DNA of 64,000 bases from Hymenoscyphus infarciens (GCA_001414345.1 LLCB01000119.1:62001-126000), one strand, 5' to 3'. Shown: positions 45,597 to 57,994, numbered from the stretch's first letter. Translations and numbers: made by a program. The notes: a model not told the origin generated them from the letters alone.

Positions 45597-46873
45597 TAGA
45601 GTTAGAAGCGAACATCAAGAGGTAACGTTATTAGTAACAGTGATAACTCAATTAAGAGCTCACTTCAGGAGCGTACTAATTCGTATCCGATTCAAATTCG
45701 AATAAAACATCTAATATACTAGATGTAAAAGAAAGTAAGTTCGTCTAAACTCAGGTCGGCGAGGACTCAGAGTGAAGTCGGAACGAAAAAGTTAATAATA
45801 TCGTAGATAGTAATAACTCATCTAAGAGGTCACTATCCTTTTAAGAGCGTACTAATTCAATTCGTATCCGATTCGAAAGTTTAAATAAAAAAAGGACTTC
45901 TGGCTTAGCCAGAAGTAAAAGAAAGTAAGAAAGAGAGAAAGACTCCTTACCAGAGTCGGTAGGGTTTCAGCTATTTAAAGGCAAAGTTATAGCCGAGTTG
46001 TTATATTAAAATTCTTATCTAAGTATCTAGGGACAATAAAAGGGGTGGTGTTTTAGCTAGTTAAATGAACTTAATGCCGAATATTAAAAATGCTATCCGA
46101 AGTTTAGGACAATAAAAGGAGGAGTTTCAGCTGGTTAAATAAACTTAATGCCGAAGTTCAAAAAGGGGTATAGTTTTAGGTACGACATTTATTGGTACTA
46201 TCGTAGGAACTGTGTTACTTAGGCCCGTAGGCCGCCTTATTCCCTTTAAGGTACTTAAGGACTTATTCGAAGTCGTCTTCTAATTCCGATTCTTTATCTT
46301 CTGATTCTACTTCTAAAGTAGAGGACGATTCTCTATTGTATTATAGGGAGTTCGAGGCTAAATTAGATAAGGAGGGGGTATTTTAGACCGTAGTGCTAAT
46401 ATCTCGTAACTTAGCGTTTTAGCGGGTCTTCTTATCTATAGTTAAAAGATCATTTACTATCTTAGCGAAGTTATAATTCTAGCGTCTCTTAAGAGTAGTA
46501 TAGGCGTTTTAGAGCTAAGGTGTAATCTTGTTTTGTCCTATATATAAAAAAACCTTTCCGATTCTAGTATCTATCTAAGTATAGCTATACTTGAAAAGTA
46601 ACTTTTTGAAGTTAATAAAAGTTTCTTTAGCGTATTCTTCTTCTAATTCTACTTCTATCTCTTTTAACCTTTATACTAGCGGCTAGGACTTAGCCTATAA
46701 CTATAGTCTTTTAAATGTTCACTAGTAGAGGTATTTTTTCAAAGGAAAAGTTTAAAGTAGAGTTAGATAATATTCAATTAAGATTACTAGCGATAACTTA
46801 GCTAAGAGCTCGCTTCTAAGTTTCGTCCTAATAGAAAGCGTATTTTAACTAATTTATATCTGATTTAAGGTTT
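45597..46873. repeat. Internal repeated modules of the LTR element
   Basis: A module containing GATAACTCA...TAAGAG...GAGCGTACTAATTC...TATCCGATT occurs at about 45597-45708, 45766-45890 and, more diverged, 46751-46873. A second unit (GGACAATAAAAGG...TTAAATGAACTTAATGCCGA) occurs at 46031-46083 and 46107-46157. Larger copies pair 46940-47165 with 47265-47535 (TTTAAAAGAGARTCRGATTA; GATCTTCT..TCTTAGTATATA). Confidence 0.65.
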
Positions 46874-47964
46874 AGGAAGTAGTATAAAGTTCATTAGAGA
46901 TAGAGGCCTATAAGCGAAAGAGGTCTAAACGTAGGCTTTAAAAAGTAAAGAAGGGTTTAAACAAAGGTTTAAAAGAGAGTCGGATTAGTAAGAGTTCAAA
47001 GATAGAGTGTTTATTAACTTTATAGTTCGCTTATAATTATATCTATCTTATCTAACTAATTATTTTATCCTTTATTTTTATACTACTATCTTATTAATAT
47101 ATCGTCTATATCTAAGAAGTCTTACTTATTATTTCGTTAAGATCTTCTAGGTCTTAGTATATAGTTATAGATCAAAGAGGGTTTAGAGAGTCTTTTAAAA
47201 AGGGGTATAGCCCTAGAAGAGGGTTATTAGAAGGTATTAAGAGCAGCTACTTATAGCTAAAAGGGGTATAAATTCGAGCTTAGAAGTAAGAGAGGGTTCG
47301 ATCGAGGGTTTAAAAGAGAATCAGATTAAGAAGAGTTAGAAAGCGAAGTATTTTATTAACTTTAAATTATAAGCTCGCTTATCTATCTTTCTAGCTTAGC
47401 TAGCCGATTCCTTATTTCTTAATTCTCTACTTCTAAAGCTTATATAACCGACTATATCTAGTCTATATTTAAGAAGTCTTAATAGTCTCTTCAACTATTG
47501 TTTCGTTGAGATCTTCTTAATCTTAGTATATAGGTACTATTTAGGCAGCTTTTAGAAAGAGAGGTAGCTCTAGAAAGGCGTTTAACGCCTTATAGTAGAA
47601 CTAGGTTTAATATCTTCGTTGATTTAGAAGAGAGGAGGAGTAAGATTAGATTTAAAAGCCTTCTAGATAACTATTATAAGTTAACTTATTCACCGAATCT
47701 AGGGTTATTAGAACTCTTAGGAAATACTCAGTGTATTCTAATCCCTTAATATATACTAAAACACGATTTACACTAGCTATCTATATAGATAATAAACCCT
47801 ACTATTACTAACCGTCTAAATAGTCTCTAATTACCTAGCTATATAAGAATGTCGTCGTAATATTCTAAATCAAGTATAAATCAACTTCTAAATAAGGAGC
47901 AGCAACAAGCTTAAAAAGAGATATTATTAAGACTATTACTAACAAAGAAGAGTTATTATTTTTA

Positions 47965-48441
47965 TATAATAGTACGAAATATATATAACTATAGTAGAGA
48001 TATATAGAAGTGTATATAGTAGAATAACATATATAGATACTAGGCACTAATATAGAAGAAAATAATAACTGTCTCTCTACTATACTAAACATAAACGTCT
48101 ATATATAAGAAGGTTAGAAGCTTCTAAGTTCTAATAACAATAATAACCGAGCCCTACTTAATATAGCTAATACTAAATAATAAGAGCTGAAAAGCTAAAT
48201 ATATAACCTTTAATCTTTTAGAAAGCTAAACATATAACATCTAAACCTTAATCCCTTCTATATATGAATATTAGATATTAATACCTTCAACACTTCGCTC
48301 GTATAAGTATCAGTTATTCGTAATCTTAGCTCTAGAGGTATTAGAGGTATTAGCACTACTTAGAAGTATCGGCAGTTTCATAAATACCGACAATTTAGAA
48401 TAGTACTATTATATAATAATCTAGAATAGTATACTATCACA
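47965..48441. repeat. 3' long terminal repeat (477 bp)
   Basis: Matches 43368-43844 over its full length, ends CTATCACA, and is followed by GTACT (48442-48446). It keeps the ancestral CA terminus that the 5' copy has lost to C-to-T change. Confidence 0.9.
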
Positions 48442-49565
48442 GTACTACCTAAGAAAAGCATATAATATTAGTCTCTAATCAGTACCTAAAAACAGAGGTT
48501 TTACTATAGTACTTAGTTCTAGGCGTAATAGTCTATAACAGGGCCTTCTAAATAAACCCTACTTTACTAGGTCTTACTATAAACTAATTCGCCTAGGACG
48601 AAGTAAATCAAGTACCTAGTAGAGCACTTAATTTAGTACCGTTTACTTCTATAAACTCTCGTATTTGAGCCTTAACTAGTTCCTAATATAATAGAGGTAA
48701 CTTAGTACCTCTAAGCGTGGATTATTATAGACTAAAAGTTATAAGAGAAGTAGAGATTTAATAATATTATTGTTTTTAATACTTCTTAAATTAGTCTATA
48801 ATATTAGTACTTTTTATTACTTTTTACTTATTTTAATATTTTTTACTTATATACTTCCTATTCTATCCTATCCTCTCTAGTACCTCTCCTTACCTAGCCC
48901 TCTCTTTTAGTCTTCCTTACCTCTTCTATTCAAATTTAGCATCTCTCCTACCTAATTCAGCCTAGCCTATAAGTGAAATTAGTCTATTCTCTCCTTTCCT
49001 AATAGAGAGGAGTAGTCTATCCTCTCCGGAGTACTAGGCTAACTAAGGCGAGGAAAGCTAAAACACTGAATAAAAGCTCGTAATAAAAATAAAAGCTTAT
49101 AATAATAATAAAAGCTTATAATAATAAATTAATAAACTACGTACTATCGAATAAAGCGCTTAAAAAGCTTAAATCTAAGAAGAGTCTAATTAGGCTAGCG
49201 CTTTCTCTTTGCCTTCTATTTACGCTAGGTACTAGTATACTCTTCTACTAATTTTTATAAAACGTTATACTAAGATCTATAGTAATCTGTTTATCGACTT
49301 CTATCTATTACTCTACGTTCTCTAGCTTCCGACTTAACTAATAAGATAAAATAGCTTAAATTTACTCTTATATATAAATAGAATACGCTTACTCCTAGTA
49401 GGTGGGTATAGAAGAGTATCCCTCCTACTAGAGGGTCTAGAGGGCTAGCCTCTTAGAGAAAAGAGTAAAATGCTTCTAATAGAGTAAATAGGAGAATAAG
49501 AGAGCGAGTTACGTAGTAGCGCTCTTAGCATACTAGGGACCCCTGCTAGCGTTGGGACAGAATAG

Positions 49566-50007
49566 CGTAATCTATAAATTAATAATAATAACGTCCTTAT
49601 ATAAGCCTTTAAAAATTTCAATTCTTATAACATTTTCGTATAACATATTTAAAAACACACACTTACGACACTGACCTAGAGATGAGTTTAGACAATCAAC
49701 ACTTATGCGCGAAAGTTACTTTAGTTATTTAATTTATTCAGCGAAGTTCAGAGAACTAGAACAACTAAACGAGGTTACTCTAAACCTTCTCGCATAATAC
49801 TTTCTCACAATCCTGTAACCAATGTCCAGGTCTCCGAGTGAAGTTTAAGTCTTAATACAATTAAGTCTCTATGTATCAATCTACCAATCTATATAATCCC
49901 CCATTACCTCAACGCCCTGCTAAAAATGACAACTTATCCACCTAATTATGATCCCCCCGACCTCACATTACACCCCAAGTTGAAAAAGAAAGAAATATGA
50001 ACCTTTC
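49566..50007. other. 3' flank of the MFS gene
   Basis: Composition shifts from transposon to genic DNA here. This should hold the 3'UTR of the minus-strand MFS gene. No ORF seen. Confidence 0.35.
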
Positions 50008-51809
50008 CTAAGCAGCACCACCACCCTGCATCTTCCCCTTCAAGTTCGTCCACTTACTCCCAAATCCAACCAAAGCCGCCACGCCCACAGTCGCGATGGC
50101 CAACGCGAAAGAAACCGAGAGGCCATCCATATAAGCTCTCACAATCCCGGTCACCTCTTCCGCCGAGAAAGTAGCTCTAATTTCCGTGATTCCAACGACG
50201 AGAACCTTTGCGGGACTAACTGTTGGAGCAGTGATAGGTAGACGCTTAACCAATTGGTTGGCAAAAGCGCTCTGACTGGCCGAGACGAAGAACGCACCAC
50301 CAATAGTTTGAGCAAAAAGGATCATGGCTGTGGCACTGGAAAGATCTGCTGGTGCGACGACAGCTTGGCCAGCGATGATGGGAACTTGGAATGCAGCGCC
50401 TAGTCCAAGACCTGCTAGTACCTGGTATCCGATCCAAGCTCCAGAAGAGGAACCAATGTCAAGTGTGTAGATCAATCCTGATCCAACGGTTGCGATGACA
50501 GCTCCCCCGATGAGCCATGGGACGTAGTGGCCTGTCGCAGAAATGACTCCACCCGAGACAATTGTAGCAATGACAACCGCGATGATGAGAGGAAGATTTC
50601 GGATACCAGATTGCGATGCTGAGACTCCTGAGACGACCTGGAAGTAGATGGGAAGGAAGTACAACATGATGAAGAATCCTCCACCCAAGAAGAAAATGAA
50701 GAGCATTCCGACGCTGATATGTCGATCTTTGAGAAGACGTCCGACGACCATGGCGCGTTCTCCTTGGAAGTATTCGATAACGCAGAAGAGGATCAAGATG
50801 GCCACAAATCCCACAAGTGTACCGATGACCGTTGAATCGCTCCAAGATTTGGTTTGCCCACCCCATTGAATTGCCAGGAGGAAACAGATAATCGCGGACA
50901 TGACAACGAAAGCTCCTGGTAAATCCATCTGCAAGAACTTTTCTTTGAGTGATGCTTTCGCAGGGACGGCGTGGGCGGGTGTATTGAAGGAGAATAGAAT
51001 GATGGCCACTGACACAGCCCCGATTGGGAGATTGATGTAGAAGCACCATCTCCAAGTAACCTTATCCGCAAAGACTCCGCCTAGAAGTGGACCAACCACA
51101 GATGCCAACCCATAAGCAGCGCCCAAAAATCCAGTATAAGCTGCTCGCTGAGCTGGTGGTGCAGCGAATGCAATGATCGTGTAGGCTCCCGAGGAGATAC
51201 CAGCACCTCCAAGCCCGGCAATAGCTCTGCCAACGATAAGTGCTGTACTATTGGGTGCAACACCTATTGAAATTCTTAGAAGCTATTCATATGCTGGAGG
51301 CTGTGAAGGTGTACTTACCACAGATCAAACTGCCCAACTCAAAGACACCAATCGCCGCAAGGAAGGTAATCTTCAACGGAAAGTATTTATATGCCTTCCC
51401 CCAAGTCGATTGAAAAGCGCCCACCGTCAAAAAGAATGCACTTCCGTACCATCCAACAAGATCAAGACCTTTGAATTCGTCCGTAATCTTTGGAATTGCC
51501 GTGCCGACGATTGTCATGTCCAGAGCAACCTATCAATGTAAGTGGAATAGTTATTGTGAGAATGCAAGAACATACGAGGAAAATGCTAAGCAACAACGCG
51601 ATAATGATAAATGTTAATCGTAAGCCGGTTTCGTATTGTATCTCAACCTCCTCAGCATCGGCATCCGCATTCTTGAAAGAGCCTTCATTATCGGTCGTTT
51701 CGTCATTGATCTTTTCTTCCTTGTTGAGCGACCCTCGTGGGGACGGTGAAATGCTCTGTAAATTTTCCGGATCCGCAAGAGTCGCCGATCTCGAATCCGT
51801 TTCAACCAT
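50008..51809 (-). CDS. MFS multidrug-type transporter (DHA2, 14-TMS)
   Basis: Three exons (51809-51576, 51529-51319, 51263-50008; introns 46 and 55 bp) give 566 aa. An acidic cytosolic N-terminus (about 60 aa) precedes 14 predicted helices. TM1 carries [21 protein letters not shown], the DHA2/H+ antiporter motif D1 (LDxTIV). Motif B-like [12 protein letters not shown] follows. Motif C is [19 protein letters not shown], diagnostic of antiporters. Exon 2 starts exactly at VALDMT, supporting the splice. The gene should export small hydrophobic compounds (fungicides, toxins or own metabolites) across the plasma membrane by proton antiport. There is no biosynthetic cluster next to it, so the substrate is unknown. 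It sits at the edge of the transposon island. Confidence 0.92.
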
Positions 51810-52481
51810 ATTTTCGTCAATAGGTCTATCAATTAAAATCTCTAGGTATTAAAAGCTTGCTCGACGAAAAAAAGGAATAAATGAAAGTGCTGTAAGTTTG
51901 TTCAAAAAGATAAGGCCTGTCAAGGGAATACGAGGACTACTTGTATCAACGCCTTTTCAGCCACGGTTTCAAAAGTTTAGACTCATACGGTGATATCAGA
52001 ACTAACGCTTAGGCGGCAATAAGGGCGTACCTCCGCCATACACGGCGTAAGGTAAGCAAACCAGCTTACAACCAAACTTTGCTGTCCACTGAGTGTAAAT
52101 AAAGAAACATGAGTGGAGAACCAAGCGAGAGCTAATGTCATGCCGGCTCCGAAAAAAAGGAAAGGAGATAAGCTTTGTCAGAACCGCACTCCCATATCCG
52201 ATGCTCCGCCCAGCTTCGGCGGAGCGAAGGAGATGCAAGAAATACCAATCGTATATCCGTTGGTATAAAGGGACTTGCAGGAATGGCTGAATTGAAACGG
52301 CTTGATACGTGGATGGAAGAGGAGATTATAAATCGAGAAAAGAGCGCTTGGTGCGCCGAGAAAGGGGTAGAGCTTCCCATGAATATAGTAGGTCAAGTTG
52401 ATGGTTCGTCGTTTGATCCCGGATCTGGTAAAGCCCAAAGACGATTCGCGTGCTGACAGACACAGTAAGAGCTAATACTAT
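51810..52481. promoter_or_regulatory. Upstream region of the MFS gene
   Basis: Contains a short perfect hairpin GCTCCGCC/GGCGGAGC (52203-52210 and 52218-52225). A 93-codon plus-strand frame at 52175-52456 has some protein character (GIKGLAGMAELKRLDTWMEE) but no homology I recognise and was not called. Confidence 0.35.
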
Positions 52482-52564
52482 CCCCCCCTAATTACATTGT
52501 ATGCGCACAGACATCTGCCACACTAAAACGACCGTGCGCGTACAATGTAATTAGGAGAGGGGGG
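52482..52564. repeat. Hairpin element, second complete copy
   Basis: The left arm is a C-run, TAATTACATTGTA and TGCGCAC (52482-52508). The right arm is GTGCGCGTACAATGTAATTA and a G-rich end (52534-52564). The loop ACAGACATCTGCCACACTAA matches words in the copies at 33066-33162 and 486-540. The poly-C/poly-G ends and the loop define the family. Confidence 0.8.
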
Positions 52565-54323
52565 CACGCGGGTGACAGACCTCTTAGCACACTAAAACTA
52601 ACACTTCTTTTTCACAAATATAGTTATAATATATATAATTTATAGTATAAAAGAATCTATTAGCTTATTATTTAACTCTCTATATTAATAGAATTCTATA
52701 AAACCTATACTGAATAGTTTATAAACTTTTACTTAATATTATTCTAGTTTTTCTAAAATAAGCTTCTTAGTAGTTATATCGTTATAGTTTACTATAAAGG
52801 TGCTAGTTTAAGAGCTTATAAGAAGCTAAAAAAAGAGCTTATTCTACTTAGTAGGTCTACTTTATACTCTTTAACTATATCTATAACTTATTATTAAGAT
52901 AAATTAAGATATAAAAAGAATAGAAGTAGATTTTAATATACTAACAGGTCTATTACCCGGGTGAGGGGATAGTATAAGTCGGGGATATTACAAATTATAA
53001 GTCGAAATAGCATATAGTAAGGAAACTTTTTAAGTATTTAAACCCGAGAGATATATTTCTACGAACTATTTCTACGAACTATAGTAGAAGAATAATATAT
53101 AAATAGTATATCTCTTTAGTTATTCTTATACTCTACGTAATTTAGTAGAACGCGGTTCTAACCTTATATTTCTAGCTCTAACGCGACTAAATATTTAAAT
53201 TATTATCTTATTCTTTAAACTCTACTAAAGTATATAACGATACTAAAATTCAATAATAATTTACCTATAATCTTATATTTAAAAAGCTCTACTAAAAAAA
53301 TAATCATTTCAGCGTAAGTTAGCCTATAATATCTACTCCCACCACTTCCACTACTTCCACCGCCACTTTTATACTCTTTTATCCTTCTTTTTAATTAATA
53401 TACCTCCTCTAGAATAGCGTAAGGCTAATACTAATAAGCTAGGACGAAAAAGTCTACCAAAAGAGCCTCAAAAGCTACTAAAAAAGTCCTCTCAAAGAGA
53501 AGGCCTCTCAAGTGCCTACCTTACACACGTTAAACCAAGAGCTAGTATAAGCAGTATAACATACCCATTTATAGTAGTAATTAGCTATGTTAGAAAGAGG
53601 TGGAAAGAGCTTCAATTCAGATTTTAATATCTTAGCACTCCTAAACTGGCTTAGCAGCATCGTAGTTCAAAGCTACCTAGATTTTAGTCTAAAACTACCC
53701 CAAATGAGAGTAGTTTTAAACCGGACTGCTGAACGCGTCTGCACGTGGGGTGTAAGGATAACTGAAGGGATATGAGACTTGTCGCGTGGATTCCTCGCGT
53801 TGCTTCTCGCGATTAGATTTCTCAATTCGCGTTGAGGGTTCAAAGTTGATCCGGCTCCGATTTGGCGCCGATTTCGGGTCGGGTACTATAGCCTTATATA
53901 TTCATCAATATTTTGGATTTCTACGATCAGTGGTTTATAGGTAATCGCGTTGCGATTTTAGCAGGGTCTAAATTGTGCTGCCACTTTTTTTGGTTCACAG
54001 CGGGGCCTGGTTGAACCAACTGCGAATCTTTAGCACATCTGGGACTCCCAATTCACTCAGCCAGCTTCAACAAAACAACAAAACGTTCCCGAATAACAAT
54101 AATCATATTCATTCAATCTCAAAAGTACAAATTAATGGTGTCAAATGGGGTATATTGCTATCATCCAGCTAGACCAGTAGCTATGCCGCGACGCAATGCG
54201 CAAAAACTCCATCGATCATAAAAAGCAACGGTGCTAACAACCATTCCGGTATCCCATATGCTGCCTGATGTCCCATATCCCCTATGATACAATTCTCATT
54301 CCGCGTTTAGCCAAGTCGTCAAA
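52565..54323. other. AT-rich RIP remnant, then ordinary intergenic DNA
   Basis: 52,610-53,580 is TA-rich and nearly free of CpA/TpG, an unclassified RIP-mutated repeat remnant without identifiable ends. From about 53,600 composition becomes normal. No gene was supported. The CsbD-like gene's 3'UTR should lie just before 54324. Confidence 0.45.
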
Positions 54324-54969
54324 TTATGCGTTTTGCTTCTGGATATCGTGCTCAGCACCACGTTGTTGAGTCTTTCCGACATCGTGCTTGTCTTGAGCAG
54401 CTTGAGCAGCCTGACGGTCCCCAGTAATACCTGCAACAGCACCACCAACAGCACCTGAAACACGGTTGGCAACACCAGAGCCGAAGTCGTTGAGTTGTCC
54501 CTGGGCTTCTTGACCCTTTCCTGCTGCATTTTGCTCGACACCTTCACGCTTGAGGTTCTTTTGACGAGAAACGTTAGCACAAGTATAAATTTGGGGAATG
54601 GTATTTTGGTGAGAACTCACCTCAGAACCAACCAAGTTTCCGAGTGTCTCTTTTCCAGATCCGACGGTTTGATTCCATGCTCCCTCTTGTCTGTTTGGGT
54701 CGTCCTTGGTGACAGCACCAGAAGATGAAGCAGAGATGGGACCCAGCTTAGCAGTTGCGTGGGATGCCTCCTTCTCGAGAGTTGCCTTATCCTTCTTGGT
54801 TTCACCGGCGTTCTGCAAGAAGAGTTAGCTTTCATTTACATATATCGTTGGAGTTCAAGTTACATACCACATCAGAAGCATTGCCAAAAAGGCTACCAGC
54901 TGCGGACTGAATAGCCCCAGTGGCAGAGTCGACGTAAGATTGAACGGTGGAAGTGTTCTTGTCAGACAT
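54324..54969 (-). CDS. CsbD-like stress-response protein
   Basis: Three exons (54969-54868, 54812-54621, 54557-54324; introns 55 and 63 bp) give 175 aa, all junctions in phase 0. The protein is hydrophilic, Gly/Ala/Gln/Asp-rich and almost free of Cys and aromatics, like LEA proteins. It has the tandem CsbD-like pattern (GAWNQTVGSGKETLGNLVGS and NAAGKGQEAQGQLNDFGSGV). It starts MSDKNTSTVQSYVDSATGAI, as do fungal relatives annotated as mismatched-base-pair/cruciform-DNA-recognition (Hmp1-like) proteins. CsbD proteins are induced by general stress; a protective, largely disordered cytosolic or nuclear role is inferred. DNA binding is from related annotations, not shown here. Confidence 0.88.
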
Positions 54970-55772
54970 GATTGCGATTTTGTTGTAATTGGTTCTGTAT
55001 TTGTAGAGTTGATTTTGGTTGTTGTAGATGGAAGTGTCGATGAGTTCAGATTTTGAGAAAGATTTGGAGAGGAAGACCTTTTATTAAATATCAGGCCAAC
55101 ACAGTTTGTTTGTGAATGACAAGCTTTAGTTGGTTGATCACAAGGGAGCCGCCGAAGCTAGGAGAAACAACGAGGGGCACTGGAGTGACGTCATTGATGC
55201 TTTCTTCAGCCTTGTTGCGTCAATCCCCACCAAAAGAGGCACTCAACTTACCTAGTCACAAAGAGAGTTGAAACATACGTCATTTTGCGGAGAGGCTGAA
55301 TCTTGTGCTTTCTCGGAGGTTCCCAGAGAAATATTTGGAACAGCTGCGGTTTCAAGGGAGCGCGTACAAGTACTTGCAGCAAGTTGATGGAAGCAGCAGG
55401 CAAAACTTTCTAGTACAATCCTGGCAGCCACCCACCCAACTACTAATCCGATCTGAGGCTTGTGTATGGCAGGGCGGAATGCCGGTCGTATGTGATGGTT
55501 TGTGTGTTAATATCTCATAGGTTTTAGATGTTGAGGGGCTGTGGTGTGGTTTTACTTTCTAAAAAGCACCTCACCACAACCCCGAAATTGTGCACAGGAC
55601 CAAGTTTTAAAAAGCAGAGCGATACGCAGTGTTGTAAAAAGTTATGTTCATTCTCATTAGCCCATATGCATCTAGTGCGGGCATAAAAAAACACCTTCTC
55701 GTGACTGATCCTGTCATGCGGGTACTCCCATCTAGGTAACTCCAGTTTAAAAAAGGCCTCAGGCCTGGAACA
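54970..55772. other. Intergenic region upstream of the CsbD-like gene
   Basis: Promoter of the CsbD-like gene plus the 3' flank of the oxysterol-binding protein gene. AGGGG and CCCC words occur, but no clear stress-element cluster was seen. A 71-codon plus-strand frame (55305-55520) has no protein features. Confidence 0.35.
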
Positions 55773-57186
55773 TTATGATGATGTTGTCATACCAATACCA
55801 ATCCCCGCAATCCCAGAATCAAAACGAGCATGCGTCGGACTCTTGATCCCATTTCTAAGATTCTCTTGCACTTGTTGATATTTGTCTTCATCCCAAATCC
55901 ACACCATCTGATGGGCATCAGTTTCCACAAGCATCGAGGTCCCCTTTAACCCTGTTACCAGCTTTTCAGCTACTGGATCTCGTTGAACACGTTTGAAGTA
56001 TTTCCGGGGAAATTCTCTTCCTTCGCTCTTTTCGACTTTTCTCATATGTCTCTGCTGGTTTTCGATTTTCGATTTCTCGTGACCGACGGCAAAAATGTCT
56101 CCTTCATTAATTGCATCCACGACATGTCTCCATGCACGGCGTGACTCTAATGGGTGTTGATGTTCGAGAGGGGCAACAGTCAAAGGCGTTTTTGGTATGG
56201 TGTCGATATCAAAAGTTTCCAAGATTTTGTTGGTCTTGACCTCCTTTATCGTATATGCCCCGCTCCAGATACCTTCTGCGATATATATTGGTTCGTTCTC
56301 CTTGTCGTCCGGGTAAATAGTCGCTACAAATCCGTTTCTTTTTCCACTGATCCACCCCTTGCATATATATTCGAGTTTCGTGGTATATCCTGAGCTACTT
56401 CGGATATAAGATGTCCCTGAGAGCTCTGGTGATGGTGCACCGGTTACAAGTCCTTCGACGTGCACCTTGGGCATGGTTACCAAGTGGTCCTCGTCGTATT
56501 TATCGATATGCATAACTCCGTAACCTTTACGGTCTATGTTGACAGTGCCGCTGAAATAAACCTTGGGTATTAAAAATCCTTGTAACTGACCGAGTGTTAG
56601 ACTAAATTTACTATCAAATGGAATCGAATTCTGACACATACCCGTACACCATGATCCTTATTCCACAAATTGAATGCCGTGGCAGGCGGATGATGGCTAA
56701 CTTGTTCCGATACCAATTCTGTTGTCCCCGAATCATCAATCCATTTCCCTAAGAATTGCTCTCCAAGGAAAGCATTCAAAGGCTTTAATTTCCTCTTTCG
56801 CTTCCCACTTTCATCTTTACTGCTATGCTGCTCCTTCAGCGTACTCAAGAACCATTTTAGGACACATAATGAGCGCTTCTGGGCATCGTCTTCGCGAGAG
56901 GCAGCGACGAACAGACTTGGATGTTCCGCCCAAAAGGCTGAATATTCGGTAACCGATTGAGGAGATAGGAGGAAGGGAGGGGCGGTGAGGGAGGAGAGGT
57001 CGCCTTTAAATGAAGCTATCGACTGAATTGCCAAAGAGTCAGTTCGTCCGGTGTAATAAGAGATTGTGTCGTGGAACTGGACATTGTGTAACAGGACTAG
57101 CATTGTACTTTTGTACTGACCTTGATGAAGGAGAAGAGGGCCGACTTTTGAGTGGGAGGAACAGTGACCTTCTCAGAGGAGGACAT
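55773..57186 (-). CDS. kes1: Oxysterol-binding protein (Kes1/Osh4-like)
   Basis: Three exons (57186-57121, 57022-56642, 56585-55773; introns 98 and 56 bp) give 419 aa, a short ORD-only form like yeast Kes1/Osh4 (434 aa), without PH or ankyrin domains. The lid helix region is followed by KPLNAFLGE (102-110) and the OSBP fingerprint EQVSHHPP (128-135). VRLQGFLIPKVYFSGTV follows across intron 2, and WSGAYTIKEV and a basic C-terminal helix (KYFKRVQRDPVAEKL) later. Osh4-type proteins exchange sterol for PI4P between ER and Golgi membranes and restrain Sec14-dependent secretion. The splice at VR|LQG restores the conserved motif. Assignment to the short subfamily is firm; one-to-one orthology with Kes1 is likely but unproven. 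Confidence 0.9.
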
Positions 57187-57994
57187 GATACACAGGACTT
57201 CAAGTCTTCAATAATTGTAAAGACAGAGAGAGGGGAATTGTGTCGATGACAGAGGAAGGGATCAGGAAACTCTAGAGATTGGCTAGAAGGATCAATGAGG
57301 GCATAAGTACTCTATACTACACCAAGAAAGAAAGTAAAGTGACAAGAATTGTCGGAAAGAAACCCTTACAAAATCCACGCGCGGTTTAGCACGGATACTT
57401 GATCGTCCGGTTCTCACAACAGATGAAACCGCCAATTGCAACATGTTTCCGTCTCTGGTGGGGCGTGCTAGTGCATTTTCATTGGAGAAAGTGGCTGCGA
57501 GCAACACCATTTTTGACATGTGCTCGGCTTGGCGTGTGGCTGATGCAAACCCTCAAAAGAGTCGGAATTCCCACCAGCAATGCTCTGCTTGGAAAAGTAT
57601 ATCCCGCCGGCAGACTTCGTAATCTCCAGCTATTGAGATTGGAACAGGAGTTACACGAAAACTAAACAATGATTAGCGAAATTTAAAGTCAGTCGGGATT
57701 AGGGGATTGCTCCAGCCCCTGACCTCCAAAATCTCACCCAAGGAAATCACCAGCATCTGTCGCCGAAACAGACGGAAAGATGAACAGGAGCAACAAGACG
57801 TTGTATTGAAAAAGCATGCATCTACTAAAAGGAACTGAATCCTGGGTATCGTTGTAATCGTAAAGCCGTCCATCCCTAAAGTCCCACGCTAAAGAATCAA
57901 ATGCCCAACCTGGCTCTACCAGATGCAGGCGTAACCAGATGCCAAAAAGAAAAACTCCACGAATCCTCTAACCCTTCCCTATGTCGTCCACTCC
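57187..57994. other. Promoter of the oxysterol-binding protein gene and 3' flank of the next gene
   Basis: An 88-codon frame at 57399-57665 (+) was not accepted. No repeat was found. Confidence 0.35.

Larger units (their letters stand above)
43368..48441. mobile_element. LTR retrotransposon, 5,074 bp, RIP-affected
   Basis: Two 477-bp LTRs (43368-43844 and 47965-48441) flank a 4.1-kb interior. The whole is bounded by the 5-bp target duplication GTACT (43363-43367, 48442-48446). LTR differences seen by eye are transitions. The interior has no readable gag or pol. It has Lys/Glu-rich remnants (44640-44830) and nested direct repeats of several sizes. It may be a non-autonomous (LARD-like) element or a full element damaged beyond recognition. 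The superfamily (Copia or Gypsy) cannot be decided. A purine-rich AACAAAGAAGAG at 47941 could be the polypurine tract. Confidence 0.88.
42911..49563. mobile_element. TIR DNA element interrupted by an LTR retrotransposon
   Basis: TTCTGTCCYAACGCTAGCA appears at the left end (from 42912 or so) and inverted at the right end (to about 49561). Both are flanked by TA. The subterminal word CAGTGTTTT with a pyrimidine tract follows AATAATAATAAAAG on the left (43093-43120) and recurs inverted on the right (49052-49070). Removing the LTR element (43368-48441 plus one 5-bp duplication) leaves about 1.57 kb of host element. No transposase was recognised. A Tc1/mariner-like relation is suggested by the TA only. 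Confidence 0.6.

Noticed and set aside
47865..48092. 75-codon minus-strand frame rich in Ile/Tyr/Ser
   Set aside because: Lies across the 3' LTR boundary; arises from AT-rich repeat sequence.
52175..52456. 93-codon plus-strand frame with some helical character
   Set aside because: Not recognised, interrupted by no splice evidence, overlaps the MFS promoter region; insufficient support.
57399..57665. 88-codon plus-strand frame
   Set aside because: No domain, no support from context between two minus-strand genes.
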